Shown here: positions 44,619-52,095 of the stretch, piece by piece
How positions within the stretch are numbered: position 1 is the first letter of the stretch
How the letters are laid out: the number at the start of each line of letters is the position of its first letter
NCBI RefSeq assembly: GCF_018449515.1
Contig: NZ_JAAVUQ010000001.1
Coordinates: forward strand, 310,001-374,000
Direction of reading: 5' to 3'
DNA: 64,000 nt
Origin: Caballeronia sp. dw_19
GTDB lineage: Bacteria; Pseudomonadota; Gammaproteobacteria; Burkholderiales; Burkholderiaceae
Program-made: the position numbers and the translations under genes
The notes under the pieces: generated by a model
The model's database searches: none
Told to the model about the DNA's origin: nothing
Seen by the model: the letters and a program-made list of their open reading frames with translations, nothing else

Positions 44619-46139
44619 TCATTTCGAGAACCCCGGCACCGCGTCGCCCGATGCAATCCCACCCACGAACGAGCGCCACACGGGGCCGTCGCGCTGCTCG
44701 GATTGCTCGCCGGGCGTCGCGGGAAGCACAGCACCCTTGGCTATCGGCGAGACTAGATGCGGTGTCACAATGATCACCAGTTCGCGATCATTCTGCGTGT
44801 ACTGCAAGGTCTTGAAGAACGCGCCGATGATCGGCAAATCTCCGAGCACCGGCACCTTGTCGACGTTCGATGCCGTCTCGCGATCGATCAGGCCACCGAT
44901 CACGAAGCTCTCGCCGTCGCCCAGTTCCACTGTGGTATCCGCGCGCCGTGTGGTGATGGCCGGCACCGAAATACCGTTGATGGTCAGCGCGTGCGTGAAG
45001 TCGAGCTGGCTCGCTTCTGGCGCGACTTTCAGCGCGATCCGCCGCGGCCCGAGTACGGTCGGCGTGACCGTCAGTCCGATGCCGTAGGGCTTATAGACAA
45101 TGCTGATTGTTCCAAGCGACTGCGGCACCGGTATCGGGATCTCGCCGCCGGCGAGAAAGCTCGCGCTCTGCCCCGACAACGCGACAAGCGTCGGCTCAGC
45201 CAGCACGCGCGCCAGATTGTTCGATTCGAGCAGGCTGAGATTCGCGAAAATTCCGCGAGTACCGAGGTTCACCATCAAGTTGAACGCGCTGCTGATTGGC
45301 GACGTGGATGTGACCTGCAAATTCGGGGTCGCGCCGCCCGTATATGATGTCAGCGACGAAGGCGAGAAGGTGCCGAATGCAAACGCGTTGTTCTGTTTGA
45401 AGAGATTGAAACCCGCTTCCTTCAGCACGGCCTTGCTGAACTCGACCACCTTCACGTCGACCTGCACGACAGGACTTGTCGCTACGGTGGAGACATCGAG
45501 GACATCGCCGTCCTTCGTACTGGCTCCCCTGCCGTCCCCGGTTGCAGAGGAGTCCGGTGAATTCCCGCTTTGCCCTCCCGGACCCTTGCCGGATGCGCCC
45601 GATGACGATTCGGATGAACCTGCGGTTCTCGCAACCGACCTCGCTACAGTCAATGCGCGCTGATGCGATTCCATGCTCGCGGCAGACCCCGTGACCACCG
45701 CGGTGCTGCCAAGCACGTTCACCGCGGGTGTATCGCTGCCGAGCAACTCATGGGCGGCCAGTGTAGTGACGTTGATCGTGTAGGTCTGCGGCGCGCTCTG
45801 GCCGCGCTCCCAGATCATCATCTCGGTGCGTCCCGCGCTTTTTCCAACCAGCAATAAACCGCCGTTTGCGCCACCGCTGCTCTTGAGCCAAAGCACGTCC
45901 GCGACCGCGGGGTCTCCCACGGCTACGCGCTGCAACGTGCGTCCCATCGCGATCTGCTTCTGCGCGCCGACCACGACGTCGATAACCCGCGACGACGCGG
46001 AGTCGGTCGCGCCTGCTGCGGGCCCGACAGTTTTCGCGCCAGCGAGCGTCGCCGCCGCACACGTGCATAGCAGCGCGGCGAGCAATAACCGACGTGCGTC
46101 AGAGACGCTGCGTCCTCGATAGAAACCCTTGGCTTTCAT
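44619..46139 (-). CDS. rcpA: RcpA/CpaC outer-membrane secretin of the Tad pilus
   Basis: A 506-residue secretin with an N-terminal signal (RRLLLAALLCTCAAATLA). Order: pilus N-domain (VIDVVVGAQKQIAMGRTLQRVAV, GGLLLVGKSAGRTEMMIWE), BON-like region, a Ser/Gly-rich spacer (~170-210, GSSESSSGASGKGPGGQSGN) and the secretin C-domain (VQVDVKVVEFSKAVLKEAGFN, LARVLAEPTLVALSGQSASFLAGGEIPIPVPQ, GIGLTVTPTVL, VPVLGDLPIIGAFFK and DRELVIIVTPHLV). Forms the outer-membrane channel for the pilus. Gaps of about 130 bases on both sides are unusually long for this operon; a promoter before rcpA is possible. Confidence 0.92.
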   Translation of the reverse strand: MKAKGFYRGRSVSDARRLLLAALLCTCAAATLAGAKTVGPAAGATDSASSRVIDVVVGAQKQIAMGRTLQRVAVGDPAVADVLWLKSSGGANGGLLLVGKSAGRTEMMIWERGQSAPQTYTINVTTLAAHELLGSDTPAVNVLGSTAVVTGSAASMESHQRALTVARSVARTAGSSESSSGASGKGPGGQSGNSPDSSATGDGRGASTKDGDVLDVSTVATSPVVQVDVKVVEFSKAVLKEAGFNLFKQNNAFAFGTFSPSSLTSYTGGATPNLQVTSTSPISSAFNLMVNLGTRGIFANLSLLESNNLARVLAEPTLVALSGQSASFLAGGEIPIPVPQSLGTISIVYKPYGIGLTVTPTVLGPRRIALKVAPEASQLDFTHALTINGISVPAITTRRADTTVELGDGESFVIGGLIDRETASNVDKVPVLGDLPIIGAFFKTLQYTQNDRELVIIVTPHLVSPIAKGAVLPATPGEQSEQRDGPVWRSFVGGIASGDAVPGFSK

Positions 46140-46269
46140 GATTTTTTATATATCGACTGCGTACTGCGTTGTCGCCATACGGCGGCATGGCCCCGAACTT
46201 CCTTTATGCTGGCTGCTACTTGTCCTTCTGCACACCCTTCTATATTTGTTTACGGCACGGCGATCATTT

Positions 46270-47235
46270 TCAGTACGCCACTTTTTCCCTATGCGCGCCG
46301 CGAATCAACTCAAGATCATTCGACACCGCCTGGACACGCGGCGCACGCGCCGCAGGCATGGAGGGCATGGCAGGTAACGGGGCGATGACTGGCATGCGCG
46401 CCGACCGCTCACCATGCGTACCCGCCAGCGCCTGAAGCGACAGACCAGCGGCTGCCCGCGACGCACTATCATTCGATATCCTTATCGATGCAAGAAGTGG
46501 CGCCATGGCAATCGGTTCGGCTGTGTCTGTATCGACGGGATTGCGCAGCGCCAGTACCAGGCGCCCCGCGCCTTCAGCGAGCGTGAGTGCGTCGATATCC
46601 GCAGTGCGCACGGCCAGCACCGCCGTACGCGCCCCCGCACCGCGCGGGGCATTGGCCGCGTTAGCCGCGGTGTCGGCTGCGTCCGACGTGCCGGGAAGGG
46701 TCTCATCGCCGAAACTGAGCACACGGACCCTCGACAACAACAGCCGTGCTTGCGTTGCCTCCACTTCCGCATCCGTGCCCGGGCCGGCGGACATATCGCG
46801 CTTGAGCATGAAAAACACATCGACGAAATTGCCAGGCCGCACCCGGTTGCCCACCGCATTGCCCTCGTCGACCCGCACCGCGATGGCCCGTTCGCCGGGC
46901 GCGATGGCATCGGCGAGTCCGGTGGTGAGGTTGGCCTCGGAGAGCGGCGTATTGGCCGCAATCGCGACGAGCGGCACGCGCCCGACAAGACCGGTAGCAT
47001 CGGCGAACTCGCCGGCTCCGCGCGACGGCGCCATCCGCAGCGTCAGGGCATCGGCGTCGATCGGCTTGCCGGCGGAGAGGTCGCGCGTGGCGACGACCAC
47101 CGGGAAACTGGCCTGACCCTGCACGATTTGCGGTACCGGCGCCGGAGGACGACGAGAGAGCGACCACGCGAAAATGCCAAGCAACGCGGCGAGCACGATC
47201 AGGGAAACAGCAAGGATGCGGGTAATGTTAGCCAT
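46270..47235 (-). CDS. rcpC: RcpC/CpaB pilus assembly protein
   Basis: About 321 residues, inner-membrane/periplasmic. N-terminal membrane helix (ILAVSLIVLAALLGIFAWSL), followed by the SAF/RcpC domain: FPVVVATRDLSAGKPIDADALTLRM, FADATGLVGRVPLVAIAANTPLSEANL and GERAIAVRVDEGNAVGNRVRPGNFVDVFFML. RcpC/CpaB joins the inner-membrane platform to the secretin RcpA, and precedes rcpA in most Tad loci, as here. The C-terminal ~75 residues are less conserved. Start by homology at MANITRIL (47235). Confidence 0.88.
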   Translation of the reverse strand: MANITRILAVSLIVLAALLGIFAWSLSRRPPAPVPQIVQGQASFPVVVATRDLSAGKPIDADALTLRMAPSRGAGEFADATGLVGRVPLVAIAANTPLSEANLTTGLADAIAPGERAIAVRVDEGNAVGNRVRPGNFVDVFFMLKRDMSAGPGTDAEVEATQARLLLSRVRVLSFGDETLPGTSDAADTAANAANAPRGAGARTAVLAVRTADIDALTLAEGAGRLVLALRNPVDTDTAEPIAMAPLLASIRISNDSASRAAAGLSLQALAGTHGERSARMPVIAPLPAMPSMPAARAPRVQAVSNDLELIRGAHREKVAY

Positions 47236-47268
47236 GATCGTCTTGGTCGTTTCAAACGTGAGCAACGC

Positions 47269-47802
47269 TTAAAACAGGTTCTCCGGGTTCAGTTGCACCA
47301 TCGCACTTGCAGTGAGACTTGCTGGCACCGGCAGCCCGATCAAAGGCAGTGGAGGCACCAGCGGCCGGCTTGCGTAGTTGTAGTTGAGGGCGACGTTCAC
47401 GCATTGCATCGTGGCGTCGAAGGTGCATCCTGCATACGTCGCGGTGCAGGGAGCGCTGCCCGCTAGCCAGTTCACCAGACCCGTCGCCGTGGCGCAAGCC
47501 GCGCTCGCGCGCAGCGCGAGCGCGCTGGCTGCGCTGGTTGCACCGGGCTGGTAACGCAGCGCCGCCCGTGCCCCCTCCGACGCAGCCAGCGTGAGCGACT
47601 GCTGCGCGACGAAGACCATGCTGTAGGTGACGATCGCGTAGAACACGAGGAAGAAAAGCGGAAACACGATGGCGAATTCCACCGCCATGGTTCCGCGCTG
47701 CGCGCGGCGTCGAGCGTCGAGCGGCTTGGCATGTGCGAGGGAATGTGCGTGATCACGCCGGCAGGCGGGCGAGACGGGCCGCGCGGAGTTGAGTAGGGTC
47801 AT
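47269..47802 (-). CDS. tadE: TadE-like pseudopilin
   Basis: A 177-residue minor pseudopilin. Basic leader of ~37 residues ends in RG followed by TMAVEFAIVFPLFFLVFYAIV: Gly at the cleavage site and Glu at position +5 are the TadV prepilin-peptidase signature. Periplasmic part has four Cys. Overlaps the tadV stop by four bases (ATGA at 47799-47802). The locus has one TadE-like and one TadG-like gene but no separate tadF. Confidence 0.87.
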   Translation of the reverse strand: MTLLNSARPVSPACRRDHAHSLAHAKPLDARRRAQRGTMAVEFAIVFPLFFLVFYAIVTYSMVFVAQQSLTLAASEGARAALRYQPGATSAASALALRASAACATATGLVNWLAGSAPCTATYAGCTFDATMQCVNVALNYNYASRPLVPPLPLIGLPVPASLTASAMVQLNPENLF

Positions 47803-48362
47803 CGGGCAGCCTCAAAGACTTGCAGCGTCAGGCTTCCTATTGCGGACACGGCGAGCAACGCGGCGTACGGTGTTGCGCGGCGGCCTCCGACCATGAAGGT
47901 GTACGGGGATGATCGTTCAACGCCGGTGACATCGCGAGGGCGGCTCACGTAACCATCAGTATTTGGTGAGGACTCCAACGAACTTTCAGCGCTCTGGCGC
48001 CTCCCCTCGATCACCGCCGACGCAAGCAAATACAGCGCGTGAACACCAGCGGCAATACTGGCCACGATCCACAGCGCAGGTAACGCGTGAAAGCCGCACC
48101 ATGCGCCGAGCGTGGCGAACACCTTGACGTCGGCGGCGCCCATCAGGCCAATCAGGTAGAACGGCAAGAGCGCAAGGAGCCCGGCCAGGAGACCTAGCGC
48201 AGCATCGGATACATCGATGTGAAAGGGTGAATGGCCGCTTGCGGCAAGCACACAAGCTACAGCCAGTCCCGCAATAACGAGCCAGTTGGGTATGCGGCGC
48301 AACCGGCAATCGAATAAAACGACCGCGAGCGCCCAGCTAATGAATAACGCGGCGTTAATCAT
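47799..48362 (-). CDS. tadV: TadV/CpaA prepilin peptidase (A24)
   Basis: A 187-residue inner-membrane aspartic peptidase cleaving Flp prepilin and pseudopilins. Two catalytic aspartates: D18 in FDCRLRRIPNW and D78 in MGAADVKVFA (the GxGDxK motif in GAAD form). Membrane helices fill the remainder (LFISWALAVVLF, VIAGLAVACVLAAS, GLLAGLLALLPFYLIGLM, ALWIVASIAAGVHALYLLASA). Lacks the N-terminal cysteine methylase domain of PilD, as normal for CpaA. Second gene after flp; a 239-base gap with a hairpin separates them. Confidence 0.9.
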   Translation of the reverse strand: MINAALFISWALAVVLFDCRLRRIPNWLVIAGLAVACVLAASGHSPFHIDVSDAALGLLAGLLALLPFYLIGLMGAADVKVFATLGAWCGFHALPALWIVASIAAGVHALYLLASAVIEGRRQSAESSLESSPNTDGYVSRPRDVTGVERSSPYTFMVGGRRATPYAALLAVSAIGSLTLQVFEAAR

Positions 48363-48462
48363 GATGTGGACTCGCTTCGACCAGGCAAACTAATCCCGCC
48401 AGCCGCTATTTAAAGCAGCCGATTGGAAAAGCTCGACGTGACGCCTGCGCGCAGCAGATGCC

Positions 48463-48505
48463 CTGCGTGTGGGCGCATTAATGCAACTAATGCAACAACA
48501 CGCAG
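48463..48505 (-). other. Stem-loop between flp and tadV
   Basis: CTGCGTGT...ACACGCAG forms an 8-bp stem enclosing 27 bases, which include the duplicated TAATGCAAC (48478 and 48487 area). In the flp transcript it lies about 100 bases after the flp stop. Such a structure may partially terminate or protect the flp message, giving the high pilin to assembly-protein ratio known for these loci. Confidence 0.35.
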
Positions 48506-48601
48506 TGATCCAGCCATACCGGCGAATAATCCGGCATAGACAGTTAATTGCTAGCGAGAAGAATGTGACGCCTGATGCCCGGCGGCGCGAAGCCCGTTCC
48601 G

Positions 48602-48763
48602 CTAAAGCGCGGTCACGATATTCGTGAACACGGTCTGCAGTTTAGTGACAACGTCACCTATCGACACCGCGAGTGCAGCCGCAATAAGCCCTGCAATAAG
48701 CGCGTATTCAATAGCGGTGACGCCGCGTTCGTCTTTGACGAAGTGCTTGATCAAATTAGACAT
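48602..48763 (-). CDS. flp: Flp-type IVb pilin
   Basis: A 53-residue prepilin, the major subunit of the Tad pilus. Short basic leader (MSNLIKHFVKDERG), cleavage by TadV after G14, then VTAIEYALIAGLIAAALAVS with Glu at +5 and Tyr at +6, the Flp motif. The mature part ends in SIGDVVTKLQTVFTNIVTAL, typical of amphipathic C-termini. GAGGAAAG precedes the ATG. It starts the tad locus; promoter must lie in the large region upstream (from 48764). Confidence 0.93.
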   Translation of the reverse strand: MSNLIKHFVKDERGVTAIEYALIAGLIAAALAVSIGDVVTKLQTVFTNIVTAL

Positions 48764-48827
48764 GATGCTTTCCTCGGATATTTTTAATGGCCATGTGACA
48801 AATGATCCGGCATTTTTCTGGGTCGCC

Positions 48828-48855
48828 GCCCGCGGGTTCTCTCTTCCCCGCGGGC
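48828..48855 (-). promoter_or_regulatory. GC-rich hairpin in the flp leader region
   Basis: GCCCGCGGG-N10-CCCGCGGGC is a perfect 9-bp stem about 65 bases upstream of the flp ATG. If the flp transcript begins further upstream it would be a leader hairpin capable of affecting transcription or mRNA stability. If transcription starts downstream, it would be a protein-binding dyad. Confidence 0.4.
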
Positions 48856-49234
48856 GTAGCTCCGCTTGCCTTGGATGCGCGTCGTTGCGCGCGATTTATT
48901 TGCCGCTTCTCTCAGGTTCCAGATTTGTAGTCGATGGTGCCTCCATCAGTCAGGATGTTAAATGATGCATCCTTGAAACGATTTATAGCCGAACGTTATC
49001 TCGAAATCAACGGGTGCCAAGCAATAATTTCATCGGTTGTTACCCTTGATCGGTAAGGTTTGTGCCGCGACAAGGCTTTGTAGTCAAACACTTACCGCTA
49101 CCTGTCATTTTTTGTGTAATTAGCCAAACGATCCGACAGCTAACCCTCTAGTTAACGGAAGACCTCTCATTAACTTTATGTTTTTTTATCCAGCGTGTAC
49201 TCTCTAGTTCAAACGCATTATTCGGTTGACTAAA

Positions 49235-49267
49235 TGACGGCTCGGTGACGGCTCAGTGACGGCTCCA
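49235..49267. repeat. Three tandem 11-bp repeats (TGACGGCTCnn)
   Basis: TGACGGCTCGG, TGACGGCTCAG and TGACGGCTCCA follow each other without gaps. One helical turn per unit places identical faces in phase, suggesting a protein-binding array in the flp/lipoprotein intergenic region. Confidence 0.45.
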
Positions 49268-49382
49268 TATTGGCAATCGTTCGCACTACCGCTAAATGAC
49301 TGCCTGCCATTGCACGCGGGAGACAAGCCGTGTGATCGTGCATGACCACGTGCGCATTAAACGTCGAGTGTGTTGCAGAACG

Positions 49383-49437
49383 CGTAACGCGCGTTACGGC
49401 TTGAGACGTAACGACCTTCACCGCACGTTACGTTACG
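49383..49437. promoter_or_regulatory. Candidate upstream activator sites: 16-bp palindrome and half-sites
   Basis: CGTAACGCGCGTTACG (49383-49398) is a perfect 16-bp palindrome. Related half-sites follow: CGTAACG at 49407-49413, CGTTACG at 49426-49432 and, overlapping, at 49431-49437. They lie about 140-190 bases upstream of the sigma-54 promoter at 49564, the range in which enhancer-binding activators usually bind. Inference: binding sites of a sigma-54 activator, perhaps the one at 35064-36479. Confidence 0.55.
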
Positions 49438-49563
49438 TGATGCCTCAGCGCGGCATCGCTTCATTTTCCCCAGAACTCCCGACTACCGGCAAAGCCATGC
49501 CAGGCCTTATACCGTCTGGTTAACCCGTTGTGCGCGCCAACCCTTTGTCCTCCTTGATACAAA

Positions 49564-49579
49564 TGGCACGGGTCCTGCA
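49564..49579 (+). promoter_or_regulatory. Sigma-54 (-24/-12) promoter of the glycine-rich lipoprotein gene
   Basis: TGGCACGGGTCCTGCA matches the sigma-54 consensus TGGCACG-N4-TTGCW at all positions but one, with invariant GG (49565-49566) and GC (49577-49578) separated by exactly 10 bases. The predicted start of transcription near 49590 leaves a leader of about 40 bases before the ATG at 49633. Confidence 0.7.
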
Positions 49580-49632
49580 ATAAGACGATGGCAGTTCAAA
49601 AAGCAAAAAACTAAATACCATCCGAGGGCGTT

Positions 49633-51579
49633 ATGAAGACCATCCAAATCCAAAGCGGCGCATTGCGCGTCACCCTCCTCACCGCAGCAGTCGCGACCAT
49701 GCTGACCCTTGGCGCCTGCGGCGGTTCAGGTTCAACCAGCAAGCAATTAGGCAGCGCTGGAACCGGCGGCATACCGACAACCGGCGGCGGCGGTACGACT
49801 GGAGGTGGCGGAACGGGCTCGGGCGGCGGCGCCGGTTCAGGTGGAACAGGAACTGGAGACGGAACGGTCGCTGGCGGGGGCGCCAATGGCGGCGGGTCGG
49901 GCGCGGGTGGCGGAGGCGCCGGCACGGGCGGCGGCGGTACCGGATCGGGCGGTGGAACGGTCATCGGCGGCGGTGGAACGGGTGGAGGAACAGCCGGCGG
50001 TACGGGTGGAGGAACCGGTGGAGGAACCGGTGGAGGAACCGGTGGAGGAACAGGCGGCAGCACGCCGGTCACGACCCCGGTTGCAGCCTTAGCTGGCTCA
50101 GCGGGCAACGTTGTATCTGCAGTGGGCAATGCAGTGACGGGCGTAGGCACGGTCGTCGGCAACGCAAACATTCCTGGCGTCAGCCCCGCCACGACACAGG
50201 CGGCAGGCGGTGTCGTCTCGCATCTCGGCGATGCCGTCGATGCCCTGGGCAACGGCGTCTCGCAAGGCCTCGGCCAGATCGGTTCGAGTGCCAACCCGGT
50301 GGGCACGACGCTCGCCAGCACCGGTAACGTCGTTCAGCAGGCAGGTGCTGCTGTCAGCAGCGCTGGCGATCTCGTAACAAGCGTCGGCAGCGGCGCGCTC
50401 TCCCCGCTCGCACCCGTGACAACGCCGTTGGGCAACGTGGTAAGCACGCTCGGCGATGCAGTTACACAAACCGGCGGCGCGCTCGGCACGACGCTTTCGA
50501 CTGGCGCAGTCAGCCAGATCACGCAGCAGGTCAGCACGGCAATCACACCGATCACGGCGTTGGCCGGCTCGCTGACACAGACCGTCGGCTCGGCCACCGG
50601 TCTCGGCGCGCCGATCAATAACCTGCTCGCGACGCTCGGCGGCGTACTGGACTCGGCGGGGCACACGGTGGCATCGACGGGTAACAACCCCATCTCGACC
50701 GGTCTGGGCGGCGTAGTGTCCGCGACAGGAACCACGCTTGCATCGGCCGGCGGCCTTGTGAACGGCACTCCGGGCACGAATCCGTTATCGCCGATCAGCG
50801 GCATTCTCTCCGGCCTGACAGGCGGTTTAGGCGGAGCGAGTGGCACAGGCGGCCCCCTCGCCCCGATCACGGGTCTCGTCAGCGGCTTGACGGGAGGATT
50901 GACGGGCATCGGCGGCGCGGGCGGCGCAGGCGGCCCCTTGGCTCCGGTCACGGGTCTGGTCGGCGGCTTGACCAGCACGGTCGCCAGCCTTGGCGCGGCG
51001 CCGGGCTCAGCCGGTCCGCTGGCGCCTGTTGCAGGCCTGGTCAGCAGCTTGACCGGCACGATTGGCGGCGCGGGCTCGACACCCGGCGCAGGCCCGCTCG
51101 CTCCGGTCGCAGGCTTGCTCGGCGGCTTGACGAACACGGTGGGCACGGTAGCCACCGGCGTAGTGACGCCCGTGGCTGGCGTGGTGGGCGGCCTCACGGG
51201 TGCGCTGACCAACGCGGCATCAGGTGGCTCGGCGGGATCGGCGGCCAATCCGCTGGCATCGGTCACCGGCCTTGTCGGCGGCTTGACGGGTGCCTTGACC
51301 GGCGCGGCATCGGGCACGGGCGCGGGTACGGGCGCAGCGAACCCGGTTGGCGGGCTGCTCGCGTCGATCACCGGAGCGGGCATAGGTGCAGGCGTAGGCG
51401 CGGGGACCACGACGACGAAATCGCCGTCGACCGGTGCAACGACGACCACTACCGGCGTAGGCGTTGGGGTAGGCCTCTCGAGCACCACAGGCAGTGGCGC
51501 TGGCAGCAGCTCGCCGGGCAACCCGCTGGGCAGCGTGACCTCGCTGCTGGGCGGCCTGCTCGGTGCGCATAACAAGTGA
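49633..51579 (+). CDS. Glycine-rich, repeat-containing lipoprotein
   Basis: A 648-residue protein, function unknown. The N-terminus is a lipoprotein signal (TLLTAAVATMLTLGAC) with lipobox LGAC and Cys29; Gly at +2 points to the outer membrane. Residues ~35-145 are almost pure Gly with Thr/Ser (GGTGGG units, GGGT). From ~150 the sequence is Ala/Gly/Thr/Val rich; from ~380 to ~600 there are about eight units of the type GPLAP(V/I)xGLVxGLT separated by Gly/Ala/Ser linkers, and a C-terminal NPLGSVTSLLGGLLGAHNK. Similar collagen-like or Gly-rich surface proteins are common in Burkholderiales, but none has a role I can name. GAGGG precedes the ATG. It has a sigma-54 promoter and is followed 516 bases later by a TpsB-type transporter gene. 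A surface adhesin or matrix protein is possible. Confidence 0.75.
   Translation: MKTIQIQSGALRVTLLTAAVATMLTLGACGGSGSTSKQLGSAGTGGIPTTGGGGTTGGGGTGSGGGAGSGGTGTGDGTVAGGGANGGGSGAGGGGAGTGGGGTGSGGGTVIGGGGTGGGTAGGTGGGTGGGTGGGTGGGTGGSTPVTTPVAALAGSAGNVVSAVGNAVTGVGTVVGNANIPGVSPATTQAAGGVVSHLGDAVDALGNGVSQGLGQIGSSANPVGTTLASTGNVVQQAGAAVSSAGDLVTSVGSGALSPLAPVTTPLGNVVSTLGDAVTQTGGALGTTLSTGAVSQITQQVSTAITPITALAGSLTQTVGSATGLGAPINNLLATLGGVLDSAGHTVASTGNNPISTGLGGVVSATGTTLASAGGLVNGTPGTNPLSPISGILSGLTGGLGGASGTGGPLAPITGLVSGLTGGLTGIGGAGGAGGPLAPVTGLVGGLTSTVASLGAAPGSAGPLAPVAGLVSSLTGTIGGAGSTPGAGPLAPVAGLLGGLTNTVGTVATGVVTPVAGVVGGLTGALTNAASGGSAGSAANPLASVTGLVGGLTGALTGAASGTGAGTGAANPVGGLLASITGAGIGAGVGAGTTTTKSPSTGATTTTTGVGVGVGLSSTTGSGAGSSSPGNPLGSVTSLLGGLLGAHNK
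50005..50052 (+). repeat. 12-bp tandem repeats coding for glycine-rich units
   Basis: GGTGGAGGAACC occurs three times perfectly and a fourth time with a final A, head to tail, inside the glycine-rich gene; a further copy is at 49981. Each unit encodes four residues (Gly-Gly-Gly-Thr in frame), so copy-number change would lengthen or shorten the protein without frameshift. Confidence 0.75.
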
Positions 51580-52095
51580 TACAGACGCTGCCGCAACGCA
51601 TGAGCCTCGAGGCTTTTCGCCTGGAGCGATAACTCGAGGCGACCGGGTCCGTGACCCGGACCGCCCCAGGTTCGGGTTCACGGTTTGAAACATCCTTTCG
51701 TTACGTCCTCGCGACGAGGAGGGTCGGGTACCGAACCCCTCAATGATCCCTTTCAGTGTCTGGTAAACCACGTGTTCCCCGGCGCCGCCCTCGGCGCCGG
51801 TTTCGCATCCGGCCGGATGTTTCTGCGCCTATACAACGACCCGAGACAAAATCCGGACAAGAAAATATCACAAGGACAACCGATGAAAATACCTACGACA
51901 CATAGGCATGAACAAGAATAGATTGAGACAGGAATGAACAAGGCCAAAGGTTACGACCGCAAAGAGCCGTAATACAAAGATATGCAGTAGAAGCAACACC
52001 CAGCATCAAACGATGACGAACGCAGCAGGACCACGGGTCGTGTCGATCCGGCCTCCTCCGCAGTTCGCACGAAAAAAGCCAACGAGGGCCGTACC
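51580..52095. other. Intergenic region with hairpins, glycine-rich / TpsB genes
   Basis: 516 bases. Hairpins: CCGGGTC-CGT-GACCCGG (about 51639-51655), CCGGCGCC-GCCCTC-GGCGCCGG (51779-51800, 8-bp stem) and the palindrome CATCCGGCCGGATG (51806-51819), the last followed by TTT. They may end the glycine-rich transcript, so the TpsB gene may have its own promoter. A 12-codon open frame (51883-51921) with AAGGA seven bases upstream is the only small-ORF candidate. Confidence 0.45.
51779..51822 (+). terminator. Candidate terminator after the glycine-rich gene
   Basis: A strong 8-bp GC stem with 6-base loop (51779-51800) followed by a second self-complementary element CATCCGGCCGGATG and TTT. No long T-run, so efficiency is doubtful; read-through into the TpsB gene cannot be excluded. 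Confidence 0.35.

Larger units (their letters stand above)
48856..49563. other. Large non-coding region between flp and the glycine-rich gene
   Basis: About 870 bases separate the divergent flp and glycine-rich lipoprotein genes. No supported gene was seen. It holds the leader hairpin near flp, tandem 11-bp repeats (49235), palindromic GTAACG elements (49383-49437) and the sigma-54 promoter (49564), described separately. The stretch 48950-49200 is AT-richer than average. No sigma-54 promoter could be found for flp: the best GGCAC-type match (minus strand, near 49000) lacks the GC at -12. Confidence 0.6.

Noticed and set aside
48990-49015. Possible sigma-54 promoter for flp on the minus strand (TTGGCACC)
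   Set aside because: The -24 part fits but no GC occurs 10 bases after the GG; spacing fails.
50005-50052. Repeat array considered as CRISPR
   Set aside because: Units are 12 bp, contiguous without spacers, and encode Gly-rich protein in frame.
50334-51596. Long proline-rich open frame on the minus strand (also 49611-50321)
   Set aside because: It is the complement of the glycine-rich gene: Gly codons GGN read as Pro CCN on the other strand. No ribosome-binding site, no homology.
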